Shown: positions 45,209 through 53,960 of the stretch, piece after piece
Position numbering within the stretch: the stretch's first letter is position 1
Layout: every line of letters starts with the position of its first letter
Translations under genes and position numbers: made by a program
Origin: Thermoplasmata archaeon
GTDB taxonomy: Archaea > Thermoplasmatota > Thermoplasmata > UBA10834
Length of the DNA: 64,000 bases
Direction of reading: 5' to 3'
Assembly: GCA_020696365.1 (NCBI GenBank)
Contig: JAEHCM010000002.1
Span: 144,751-208,750, forward strand
The notes under the pieces: generated by a model
Told to the model about the DNA's origin: nothing
What the model saw: the letters and a program-made list of their open reading frames with translations, nothing else
The model's database searches: none

Positions 45209-45531
45209 TGCATCCCATTCGAACGGTTTGTCTGACGTTTCGTCAGCGAATCTACCTTATGTCGCTTCAGAATATATAAGAGTTTTTAAATGCAGAGGCA
45301 TATGAACCGATTTCGTCAGACTGATACAGGCCACGACCAACACTCACGTGCGCGAGCGTGACCCCATCTGGACATAGGATGCAACCCGTCGGAACCCAAA
45401 GCTGCGCATTAGACGTCGTCGGACGAACAACGTTGCCACCTTGTCTGCTCAGCGCATCAACGGACCCTCGTGTCTGGAAAGTACTTTATGAAGACAATCC
45501 ATTAAGTCGCCTTAACACAGGAGAGTGTGAT
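45209..45531. other. Divergent promoter region
   Basis: The region separates the 71-residue gene from the TPR giant. It holds TATA-like runs at 45271-45280 (aatatataag, usable in both directions), 45284-45292 (tttttaaat) and near 45482-45490 (actttatga, plus strand, about 45 bases before TTG 45532). An inverted repeat and a matching half-site are listed separately. The frame open from 45358 has no protein-like sequence before 45532. Confidence 0.5.
45232..45246. promoter_or_regulatory. Inverted repeat CTGACG-TTT-CGTCAG, probable operator
   Basis: This is a perfect 6-bp inverted repeat with a 3-base centre. A nearby copy of the right half, TTTCGTCAG, occurs at 45311-45319, so the two sites bracket the AT-rich promoter core at 45271-45292. 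This arrangement suits a DNA-binding regulator; the regulator is unknown. Confidence 0.45.
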
Positions 45532-48500
45532 TTGGGTCTTCTAGACTCGCTGACAAACAAAGAGAAGAGGCTCCTCGGAAGGGCGACCAAGGACCTTGGC
45601 AGAATCGAATCCCTCGTGAAGGCAGGGAGGCGGAGGGAATCACTTGCTGAACTGCAGAAGCTCACTGGTACGCTGAAGGAGAACCGCCCGTTCATAGACA
45701 AGATGAGGACAGACTTCTCCGAGTTGTTCTCGACCGTCGGATCGATATCTGTCGACCTGGGAAACTACCAGACTGGGAGGGACTTCGCAAAGGAGGCCCT
45801 GCAACTCAGCCCGAGGAACGCAGAAGCCATGATCGTGCTCGGCCAGGCGTCACTCCGCCTGGACGACAGAGACGAGGCCATCGCGTGGCACAAGAAGGCG
45901 GTGGAGGAAGTTCCGACATCGTCCAGATACTGGTCGATGCTAGGCGCTACGCTGGAGGAACTCGACGAGATCTCCGATGCCATCGACAGCTACAGGAAGG
46001 TGATTCAGCTCAAGCCCGAGAGCATCTCATACTACGACAAGATCCTTGCCCACGAGCCCAAGGACTTGGACACTATCAAACTCAAGGCGTCCGCCCTTTC
46101 GAGGCTGGAGCGTTACGACGAGGCTAACGAGGTCATCGACAGGGGCCTTGAGGTCTCCCCCAAGGATAAGGAGCTGTGGATCGGGAAGGGAGCGGCGCTC
46201 AACTTCGGTGGCAGGGGTGAGGAAGCGATAAAGGCGCTCGACAAAGCCCTCAAGATAGACCCCAAAGACGCATACATACTCGACAGCATAGGGCGGATCC
46301 AGCACAAGCAAGGGAACAGGAAGGCCGCGCTGAGCAGCTTCAAGAAGGCCGTTAGACTCGACGATTCGAGCCCCGTCCTGTGGAACGAACTCGGGGTCGT
46401 GCAGGAGGAGTTGAACCAGTTCGACGAGGCGATTGAATCCTTTGACAGGGCTCTCGGCATCAAGGAGAACGACCTGAACATACTCCTCAACAAGAAGAAG
46501 ACCCTCCTGAAGGCGAAGAAATACGAGGACGCGATAGGCGTCTGCGAAAAGATCATGCTCCTCAACCCGAGGGACCATGAGACCATTGCGGACAAAGCCA
46601 GTGGTATGTTCGCTCTGGAGAGATATCAGGAGGCGCTTACATTCGCGGATGCCTCGCTGGCAGTCTCCGCTTCGCACAGGCCGGCGATGGCACTCAAGAA
46701 ACAGTGCCTAGTCCGTCTTGGCATGCACAACGAGGTGATATCGTGGGCGAACAAGATGCTGAGCATCGACCCCAAAGACCACGAGACGATGCACGACAAG
46801 GGGATAGCACAGATCAAGATGGGGAAGATACACGACGCGGTCAAGACCCTCGAGAAGACCTTGAAGACGACACCAGAGTCCAAACCCGTCCTCGAGAGTC
46901 TGAAAGAGGCTTACAAACAGGTCCACAAGGATTCGGAAGTCGTAGATGTCTGCGACCGCATAATAACCCTCGACGAGTCGAACAGATCGGCACATTTCGA
47001 CAAGGCAGTGGCCCTGGACCGAATGGACCGCGTCGAGGACGCGCTTGCATCCTATCTCTTAGCCCTGAAACATGACCCCAAGAGCGCGGACGTGTTCTAC
47101 AGCGTATCCGCCCTGTTCCTGAGGATAGGCAAGCCGAAGGAGGCCATGGACTATACGAAACAGGGCATATCATCGAATCCTGATAGCGCGCCCCTCTGGA
47201 AACTTAGGGGCAGGGCGGCATACGCCGCGGAGGATTACAAGGAAGCGATCAAGTCGCTGGAGAAGGCCGTCGGCATAGACCCAGCCGATGCAGGGACCCA
47301 TAAGCAGCTCGGCAGGTCGCTCGTCAAGCTGAAACGCTACGAGGAGGCGCTGGCCAGGTACGACGAGCTACTGAAGACAGTACCTGGAGACGTGGAGGCG
47401 CTGGTCCTCAAGTCTGAGGCCCTCGTCTGGCTGGAGCGCTACGAGGAAGCTCATTCGACGATCCGTCAGGCTATCAAGGCGCAGCCGGGCGTCGACCTGC
47501 TGGTCAGAGAAGGGGAGATCCTGACCAAGCTGGGGCGTGATGAGGACGCGTTGCAGGCATATGTCTCCGCCCTCTCATTGTCTCCGAGGGACGCCCACAT
47601 CCTGAACAGGAAGAAGGAGACCCTGAAGAGTCTGAAGCGGCACGCGGAGGTTGTCCAAGCGTGCGACGAGGTCCTCGCAGTGTCGCCGAAGGACAAGAAC
47701 GCGTACATCGATCGAGGGAATGCGGCCCTCTCGCTCAAGATGGCAAGCGACGCCCTCTTCGCGTTCAACAAGGCATTGGAGATCGACGACGAGGATGTCG
47801 ACGTGCTCGAATTCAAGAAGCTGGCGCTTAAGGAGCTCGACGACAACGAAGCTGTCGTCGACGTCTGTGACCAGATCCTAGACCTGACCCCGAATAGCAA
47901 GCACGCGCTTGCGGACAGAGCAGAGGCGCTCGAGAGGCTCGGAAGGCCGGACGAGGCATTGACAAGTTACGAGAGGGCCATCTCGCTCGATCAGAAGGAC
48001 CAGTTTCTCTGGAACCGGAAGGGTTCCCTGCTGCTCAACATGGGCAAGGCGGCGCAGGCTGCCGAGGCGTTGGAGGAGGCGCTCAAGTTCGACCCCAACC
48101 AGCCGTTCATATTGGACAACAGGGGAAAGGCGTACCTCGAGCTGAAGAGATTCGACGAAGCACTAGCGGACTTCAAAAAAGCCATCGAGATACTCCCGAG
48201 CGTCCATGAATTCCACACAGACCATGGACGGGCCCTCGCAACCACAGGGAGGCTTGAGGACAGCCTCGACGCGTTCAACGAGGCGAGGCGTCACTCACCC
48301 AAGAACATCTCGGCCCTGAAGTACATGGGAATGGCCTTGCTCAAGCTCAACAGGATATCCGAGGCGCTAGGATGCTTCGACGAGGCCATCAGGCAGGGAG
48401 CCAGCGACCGAGACCTGTGGACGAGCAGGGCGAAGGCGGCGGAGGCGGCGGGAGATAAGGAGGAGGCGGTCCGCTCCTACCTGAAGGCCATTGAGATCGA

Positions 48501-49962
48501 CACCAAAGACAAGGTCGCGTGGTTCAGGTTGGGGCAGCTCTACGCCGAAATGGGATCCCTCACGGAGGCGAACGACTGCTTCGACCGCTCCCTAGACATA
48601 GATGAGTCCAACTCGAAGGTCTGGATGAGCAAGGGGGCAACGATGGAGAAGCTCGATGCTCACGAGGAGGCGGCATCGGCGTACGACAGGGCTATCGGGC
48701 TCGACTCGAACGACAAGGAGGCCTGGAAGAGCAAAGCGTATGCGATGCTGAAGCTCCGAAGGCCGGAGCAGGCGCTGAGATGCTTCGACCACGCGCTCAC
48801 GATCGACCCCTACTTCGAGACGGCCGCGGAAGGCAGGACGCTGGCGGAGGATGAGATAAGGAAGACGAAGATCGAGGATTACTCGCGATCCGTACTGGAC
48901 TTCGAGTACACTCACGGGAGGCCCGTTACAAAGGAGGAGGCTTTCAGGGTCTGCGGGATCCCATACGCGTTCCTCGGAGAGGTTCTAGATTACCTCAGCC
49001 AGTTGGAGGACATCTCCCTTTCTCAGCTGACACCTGAGGGGTTCAATAAATACGAGAAGATGTCCAGGGAGATCCTCGTCACATCGATGCTCAAACGAGA
49101 CCTCTCCACCCACGGCCTCAGGCTGTGCGATGTAACCGTCAACTTCCCGGAGCTGAGGGTCTCCAGTGCCAAACGCATGCTCAGCTACCTCAAGGCCGTC
49201 GAGGAGCACAGCTTCAGCACACAGGTGTCAGACCCCCAGACGGATACCCTGCTCAGGCAGGCGTTGGACCTGCCGGGCGACCAGAAGAGCGTCCTTGGAA
49301 TAATCAGGAACCTCGAGGTGGGTGCGTATCAGGCACGTCAGCTGGTGACCATCCTGATGACCTTCCAGGAGGGAGGCGTGGAATCGCAGACGGTAACGCT
49401 CAAGTCAATAGTCTCCGAGGGCTTCGGCGAGTACTCCCCATGGGAGAGCAGCGCCGCGAAGCCGAGCCGGTCTGAGGCACCGAGGCAGAGACGACATCAC
49501 GAGGAGGAGCCTGATGCCGACGAGGAGGAGATGGAGGCCGATGATGAGTCTGAGGAGAGGCCTGTGAGGAAACGCCCTCGGACCGGCACCAAAGGGACTC
49601 CTCGGAGAGGTTCCAGGGGAGCCGACGCAGCGGAGGGAGACGAGGAGGACGAAGAAGGCGGTGCGGACGAGGCTCCATCAGACCTGGTGGGCAGACGCTG
49701 CCTGTTCCACGGGGGCATCGCTGTCAAACGATGCGCCAAGTGCAAGGCCGTCCTCTGCAAGGAGTGCATAAGAGGGACGGACAAGTGCCCTAGATGCAAC
49801 GCACCGCTGAAAGGCAGGGTTGGCAGGAAGAAGCCGGCTAGGAACGAGGAGCCGGACGAGGAAGAGGTCGAGGAAGAGGAGGCCGCCCCGAAGCCCCGTA
49901 AGAAGAGGCCTCGACGCAAGGGAGAAGACAGCGCCAAGCTGGAGGACCTTTCCAGGCTCTGA
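45532..49962 (+). CDS. Giant TPR protein with C-terminal B-box-like zinc finger
   Basis: The 1476-residue cytoplasmic protein is mostly tetratricopeptide repeats: roughly thirty 34-residue units between about residues 60 and 1130, with repeated W/Y-x-x-x-G/A-x-x-L, Y-x-x-A and AL-x-I/L-D/N-P patterns. Next comes an alpha-helical domain (about 1140-1300), then an acidic/basic low-complexity stretch. Residues 1390-1422 contain a zinc module C-x2-H-x7-C-x2-C-x4-C-x2-C-x6-C-x2-C (CLFHGGIAVKRC, then CIRGTDKCPRC) like a B-box or FYVE-like ribbon, and the end is highly charged. TTG 45532 behind GGAGAGTG gives MGLLDSLTNKEKRL. It is a likely scaffold; partners are unknown. Confidence 0.9.
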   Translation: MGLLDSLTNKEKRLLGRATKDLGRIESLVKAGRRRESLAELQKLTGTLKENRPFIDKMRTDFSELFSTVGSISVDLGNYQTGRDFAKEALQLSPRNAEAMIVLGQASLRLDDRDEAIAWHKKAVEEVPTSSRYWSMLGATLEELDEISDAIDSYRKVIQLKPESISYYDKILAHEPKDLDTIKLKASALSRLERYDEANEVIDRGLEVSPKDKELWIGKGAALNFGGRGEEAIKALDKALKIDPKDAYILDSIGRIQHKQGNRKAALSSFKKAVRLDDSSPVLWNELGVVQEELNQFDEAIESFDRALGIKENDLNILLNKKKTLLKAKKYEDAIGVCEKIMLLNPRDHETIADKASGMFALERYQEALTFADASLAVSASHRPAMALKKQCLVRLGMHNEVISWANKMLSIDPKDHETMHDKGIAQIKMGKIHDAVKTLEKTLKTTPESKPVLESLKEAYKQVHKDSEVVDVCDRIITLDESNRSAHFDKAVALDRMDRVEDALASYLLALKHDPKSADVFYSVSALFLRIGKPKEAMDYTKQGISSNPDSAPLWKLRGRAAYAAEDYKEAIKSLEKAVGIDPADAGTHKQLGRSLVKLKRYEEALARYDELLKTVPGDVEALVLKSEALVWLERYEEAHSTIRQAIKAQPGVDLLVREGEILTKLGRDEDALQAYVSALSLSPRDAHILNRKKETLKSLKRHAEVVQACDEVLAVSPKDKNAYIDRGNAALSLKMASDALFAFNKALEIDDEDVDVLEFKKLALKELDDNEAVVDVCDQILDLTPNSKHALADRAEALERLGRPDEALTSYERAISLDQKDQFLWNRKGSLLLNMGKAAQAAEALEEALKFDPNQPFILDNRGKAYLELKRFDEALADFKKAIEILPSVHEFHTDHGRALATTGRLEDSLDAFNEARRHSPKNISALKYMGMALLKLNRISEALGCFDEAIRQGASDRDLWTSRAKAAEAAGDKEEAVRSYLKAIEIDTKDKVAWFRLGQLYAEMGSLTEANDCFDRSLDIDESNSKVWMSKGATMEKLDAHEEAASAYDRAIGLDSNDKEAWKSKAYAMLKLRRPEQALRCFDHALTIDPYFETAAEGRTLAEDEIRKTKIEDYSRSVLDFEYTHGRPVTKEEAFRVCGIPYAFLGEVLDYLSQLEDISLSQLTPEGFNKYEKMSREILVTSMLKRDLSTHGLRLCDVTVNFPELRVSSAKRMLSYLKAVEEHSFSTQVSDPQTDTLLRQALDLPGDQKSVLGIIRNLEVGAYQARQLVTILMTFQEGGVESQTVTLKSIVSEGFGEYSPWESSAAKPSRSEAPRQRRHHEEEPDADEEEMEADDESEERPVRKRPRTGTKGTPRRGSRGADAAEGDEEDEEGGADEAPSDLVGRRCLFHGGIAVKRCAKCKAVLCKECIRGTDKCPRCNAPLKGRVGRKKPARNEEPDEEEVEEEEAAPKPRKKRPRRKGEDSAKLEDLSRL

Positions 49963-50118
49963 GTGCCCAGTTCTCAGCACTGCGGATTCAGCCGGCACAT
50001 GATCGAATCGGCCACCCGGTGAAGAAGGGGACCATCCGGCAACGTATCAGGACGACCGTGAACGTCCTCAACGAAACGCAAACCTTGAAATGGCATTCAA
50101 GTCATTATCAGCACAGCA

Positions 50119-50622
50119 ATGAACCCTGGCATGACACGTGTGTGTAACCGATGCAAGAGGGAGACGGACCAGATGTTCTGCCCCGACTGTCATGTCCTCA
50201 CGTCTCCACCGAAGCAGGCGGGGGCACCGGCTACATCAGCCGAGGGCGATGTCTTCGAGTGCACGGTCTGGCAGGGACCGAACAGGAACAGAGGCATAGA
50301 GGTCACCCTGGAGAACAGGGACAAATTCTTCTCCAAAGAGCATGAGATGATAGTGCTCCACTTGGAAGGTAGCAGGACGATCGCCAAACTTGGATCCGGC
50401 TTCTGGAGGAAGCCGGCTGTCATCAAGAAAGCAGTCAGAGAGGACGGGAAGGACCTGCTGGGCAGGTTCATGGAGAAGCATCACATCCTGCCACCCCAAC
50501 AGTCGCTCAAAGAGAAAGGCGTCGTCGACATCGTCGTGTTCGAAGTCGTCATCCCGTCGGAAGAGTTCAAGGTGTCTGTCACGGAGAAGATGCTGACGGA
50601 TGCCGCTGAGGAGCAGGATTAG
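50119..50622 (+). CDS. Zinc-ribbon protein of unknown function, 167 residues
   Basis: The protein starts with a double-CxxC ribbon (CNRCKRETDQMFCPDC) followed by a Pro/Ala linker and a domain of about 120 residues rich in beta strands and lysine (VFECTVWQGPNRNRG, GIEVTLENRDKFF, IVLHLEGSRTIAKL). No family is recognised. It follows the TPR giant by 156 bases on the same strand; the two zinc proteins could be functionally linked, but there is no direct evidence. A later ATG five codons in is an alternative start. It ends overlapping the convergent kbl stop. Confidence 0.65.
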   Translation: MNPGMTRVCNRCKRETDQMFCPDCHVLTSPPKQAGAPATSAEGDVFECTVWQGPNRNRGIEVTLENRDKFFSKEHEMIVLHLEGSRTIAKLGSGFWRKPAVIKKAVREDGKDLLGRFMEKHHILPPQQSLKEKGVVDIVVFEVVIPSEEFKVSVTEKMLTDAAEEQD

Positions 50623-51818
50623 ACAAGACCGAGCTCCTTGCCTATCTTCTCGATCGCCGCAAGCGCCTCGTCCAGGTCGGAATGGGACAGCGCAGCGTTC
50701 ATTATCGTCCTTATCCTTGCCTTATCCCGCGCCACCATCGGGAAGACTATCGGCAGGGCGAACACGCCGAGCTCGAACAGACGGCGGCTGAACTTCTTCG
50801 CATCGCCGCTGTCGCCGATCATGATCGGCACTATCGGGGTCACACTGCTGCCGGTGTCGAAGCCCATGCCTTGGACTGCCTTCCTGAAGTATTCGGTGTT
50901 AGACCAGAGGTTCCGCACGTGCTCAGGCTCGGTCTCGAGAACATCGATGGCGGCGATACACGAGGCCGCCACGGAGGGAGGATGAGAGCCGCTCAACAAC
51001 CATGTGCGTGACTTGTTCAGTGCGAAATCGACCATGTCGCGGCTTCCGGACACATGCCCCCCGACGACGCCGAACGCCTTGGAGAAGGTCCCCATCTCCA
51101 CATGGACATCATCCCTCGTCAGACCGAAGTGCGAGACCACACCTCTCCCGCCGTCTCCCAGGACCCCTTCACCATGGGCGTCGTCGACGTAGACCATCGC
51201 GCCATGGTTGCGAGCGACCGCCGCGACCTTGTCGAGCGGGGCGATGTCTCCGTCCATGCTGAACACGCCGTCGGTGATCACAAGGATCCTCCTGTAGGGC
51301 GGATCGTGCCGCTCGGCCGTGTCTAGAACTACTTCCAGATGGGCGGCATCGGAGTGACGGTACACCGCCCTGTCAGCCTTTGACAGCCGAACTCCGTCGA
51401 TTATACTCCCGTGGTTGAGCTCGTCACTCACTATGAGGTCTCCGGAATCAGCCAGCTGAGGTATCAGCCCGGCGTTAGCAGCGAAGCCAGTCTGGTACAC
51501 GAGGGACGCTTCCGCGTCCTTGAAACTCGCAAGGCGTTCTTCGAGTTCGACATGCAGGTCCATGTTTCCGGCTATCGGCCGGACAGAGCCCGAGCCAGCG
51601 CCGTGCGTCTTGACTGCATCGATGGCAGCCTGCATAAGTCTCGGATGATTGCTGAGGCTGAGGTAGTTGTTCGAACAGAGCATGATGACATCCCTGCCGT
51701 CGACTCTGCATCTCGGGGAGCTCGGGCCCTCCAAGACCCTGAGCTTCCAGTCGATCTCGGCTTCGACGAGCGCTCTGTACTCGACACCAAGGAACGATAC
51801 GGGATCCCTATGCGACAT
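50619..51818 (-). CDS. kbl: Glycine C-acetyltransferase (2-amino-3-ketobutyrate CoA ligase)
   Basis: The product cleaves 2-amino-3-ketobutyrate with CoA to glycine and acetyl-CoA. The 399-residue alpha-oxoamine synthase has MLCSNNYLSLSNHP, GAGSGSVRPIAGN, SDELNHGSIIDG, VDDAHGEGVLG and the PLP lysine in MGTFSKAFGVVGG. Related KBL-family enzymes (ALAS, BioF) share this fold, but the adjacent threonine dehydrogenase gene settles the role. ATG 51818 lies 6 bases after the tdh stop with ribosome site GAGGAG. Confidence 0.94.
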   Translation of the reverse strand: MSHRDPVSFLGVEYRALVEAEIDWKLRVLEGPSSPRCRVDGRDVIMLCSNNYLSLSNHPRLMQAAIDAVKTHGAGSGSVRPIAGNMDLHVELEERLASFKDAEASLVYQTGFAANAGLIPQLADSGDLIVSDELNHGSIIDGVRLSKADRAVYRHSDAAHLEVVLDTAERHDPPYRRILVITDGVFSMDGDIAPLDKVAAVARNHGAMVYVDDAHGEGVLGDGGRGVVSHFGLTRDDVHVEMGTFSKAFGVVGGHVSGSRDMVDFALNKSRTWLLSGSHPPSVAASCIAAIDVLETEPEHVRNLWSNTEYFRKAVQGMGFDTGSSVTPIVPIMIGDSGDAKKFSRRLFELGVFALPIVFPMVARDKARIRTIMNAALSHSDLDEALAAIEKIGKELGLV

Positions 51819-51824
51819 CTCTCC

Positions 51825-52892
51825 TCACCATTCAGGAACCAGAGACACCTTCGCGGACTGTCTCGATAGTATGAGCTCCATACCGTCGGCGATGTCCCTG
51901 ATCGGCAGGGTGTGGGAGACTATCGATGAGAGTTTCGACCTGAACTCTTCGCTCTCGAGGACCTTGTACATCTCATCCCATGTCTCGAACATCTTCCTGC
52001 CCGTGATGCCATAGACCCTGGCGGATTTGAATGTGACGGCGTTGTTGATATCCAACTTCACGGGGTCTGGATATAGTCCGAGGATGGACACGCGCCCGCC
52101 TGGCGTCAGCGCATCGAACACCTGACGCAATGCAGCGGGTGCTCCGGACATCTCGAGCGATACGTCCGCACCATTGCCGTCGGTGTTGTCCCGGACGGCC
52201 GCGACAAGGCTATCGTGCCCCATCGCCGCGTCGAGAACCACGTCGGCCCCCATGCGCTTCGCGAGGTCGAACCTGACCTTGTCGGTAGCAAGCTCCGACG
52301 CAATCACCTTCCGGGCACCCAACGCCTTCAACATCGCCACGGCCATCAGGCCTATCGGGCCGCACCCCGCAACGAACACGTTCTTGTCACGGACATCGTC
52401 CGCGCACTCGTCCGGAAGCACAGTGAAAGTGGCGTTGCCGAGCGGCTCCAGCAACGAACCCAATTTGACATCTAAACCGGCAGGGAGCTTCCTCGCATTC
52501 ATCTCCGGCAGGCGGATGTACTCCGCGAAGACGCCGTCGGTGTCCACGCCGAGTATCTTCATGTCCCTGCAGATGTGCATCCTACCGGTTCTGCACTGAT
52601 AGCATGTCCGATCGACGATGTGCGTCTCAGCAGCGACCAAGTCCCCGATCTCGAGGGAACTCACCTCATCCCCCTTCTCGACCACCTCGCCGCATACCTC
52701 ATGACCGAATATGATCGGAAGAGTCTTCACCCGTCTCTCGGCCCAGTGGTTCCACTGCCATATATGAACGTCCGTGCCGCATATCGAGCTGTGTTTCATC
52801 GAGATGAGAACCTCACCCTTGCCTGGCTTGGGTTTATCGACCGATTCAATCTCAGCTCCAGCAGCCTTGTGCCTCTTAACAACAGCATACAT
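51825..52892 (-). CDS. tdh: L-threonine 3-dehydrogenase, zinc MDR type
   Basis: The 355-residue enzyme oxidises threonine to 2-amino-3-ketobutyrate with NAD. It has the catalytic zinc site (SSICGTDVHIWQWN; GHEVCGEVVEKGDEV; EPLGNATF), the Rossmann motif VFVAGCGPIGLMAV and the TDH-specific HIWQWNxW segment. The structural zinc lobe has CYQCRTGRMHIC with three cysteines, so the fourth ligand may differ. ATG 52892 follows GAGGTG; the frame upstream lacks homology. It is coupled to kbl, giving threonine to glycine plus acetyl-CoA; the glycine cleavage genes at 58-60 kb can take it further. Confidence 0.94.
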   Translation of the reverse strand: MYAVVKRHKAAGAEIESVDKPKPGKGEVLISMKHSSICGTDVHIWQWNHWAERRVKTLPIIFGHEVCGEVVEKGDEVSSLEIGDLVAAETHIVDRTCYQCRTGRMHICRDMKILGVDTDGVFAEYIRLPEMNARKLPAGLDVKLGSLLEPLGNATFTVLPDECADDVRDKNVFVAGCGPIGLMAVAMLKALGARKVIASELATDKVRFDLAKRMGADVVLDAAMGHDSLVAAVRDNTDGNGADVSLEMSGAPAALRQVFDALTPGGRVSILGLYPDPVKLDINNAVTFKSARVYGITGRKMFETWDEMYKVLESEEFRSKLSSIVSHTLPIRDIADGMELILSRQSAKVSLVPEW

Positions 52893-53004
52893 TCGGAGAC
52901 ACCTCACGACGGACCAGGAAGTGGACAGTCTACTCGTTCTTAAGACATTTGCATGTACCACTATCGTACGGCGATGGACCGTGGGGATCTGCGAGCTGCC
53001 AGGC

Positions 53005-53775
53005 CTATTTTTCGATGTCCTCTCCGCCTTCAATCAGCTGCTGGACGATCGCATATATGTCCGCGATCCCTTCAAATGTCTCAGAGCTTGTGAACCCCAC
53101 GCCTCCGATGACGCCGACTGTCTCCAGCGCCTGAAGAAATTCTAGGTTGATCTGAGTCTGTGGATCCTTGGCGGCCTCGTCACACAGGTCGCTCCAGAGA
53201 GCGTACTTGTCCGTGCTCCACCGCTCGATGAGCTGCCTCTCGGGCTCGGTGAGAAGATCGGATTTCGCAATCATCGTCACCATAGGGACGGTGAGCCTGA
53301 ACTGAACCGTGGCAGACAGGAGGAATGTTGTCACGAAGCCGTTGGGGTTCTTCGCGACAACAGGGTCGAAAAGGAACGCGAGGACGGATGACTCCCTGTC
53401 CATAGCGTCCAGTATCACCCGGCTGCTCTGGCGGAAGGCGAACAGCTCAAGCTGACCGGGCGTATCGATCAGAACATAGTCCGTGTTGAAGGTGTCGATG
53501 ACGTCAACGACTTCTTTCGCGTTGAGGGCCAGCATGTCCGCGGCCAATATCTGGGCGCCGTTCGGTCCCAGGCCATACTCGGCCATCACCTCGGAAAGGC
53601 GGATCCAGTCTCTGATGTCGACATCGGGCTCGTACGGCAGCGTATCGACGCCGGGGTCGAGGTTGACGGTAATCGCGTCGAACCCTTCGTTGCGCATCCA
53701 CTGCTGGAAGGTTCCAGTCAAGGTGCTCTTGCCACATCCGGCAGTGCCTGCGAAATACAGATTCTTGGGGGCCAT
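53005..53775 (-). CDS. GPN-loop GTPase
   Basis: The 256-residue GTPase has P-loop GTAGCGKST near 9-17, the characteristic GPNG insertion (YGLGPNGAQILAA), switch II DTPGQLELF, and the base-binding MIAKSDLL. Archaeal GPN proteins are homodimers; eukaryotic homologues assemble RNA polymerase II. ATG 53775 gives the usual MAPKNLYFAGTAGCGKS start behind GAGGTTGA, and the upstream open frame is unlikely to be coding. It lies upstream of tdh on the same strand with a 110-base gap. Confidence 0.92.
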   Translation of the reverse strand: MAPKNLYFAGTAGCGKSTLTGTFQQWMRNEGFDAITVNLDPGVDTLPYEPDVDIRDWIRLSEVMAEYGLGPNGAQILAADMLALNAKEVVDVIDTFNTDYVLIDTPGQLELFAFRQSSRVILDAMDRESSVLAFLFDPVVAKNPNGFVTTFLLSATVQFRLTVPMVTMIAKSDLLTEPERQLIERWSTDKYALWSDLCDEAAKDPQTQINLEFLQALETVGVIGGVGFTSSETFEGIADIYAIVQQLIEGGEDIEK

Positions 53776-53960
53776 CGACTTCAACCTCTCTTGCCGTCTC
53801 ACGCTCGGGCGGCTGTGGTATGTCGATGATGAGCCTCCCATGCATTAACTTTTGCTCGGTGGAGCCTCCCCGGCGCATGATATAATAACCGCTAAAGCGA
53901 TTCACCCTCGGAGACGCTGTCCCCTAACGGGTGAAGCGTCTCGATGTGGGGGTGTGGAAA

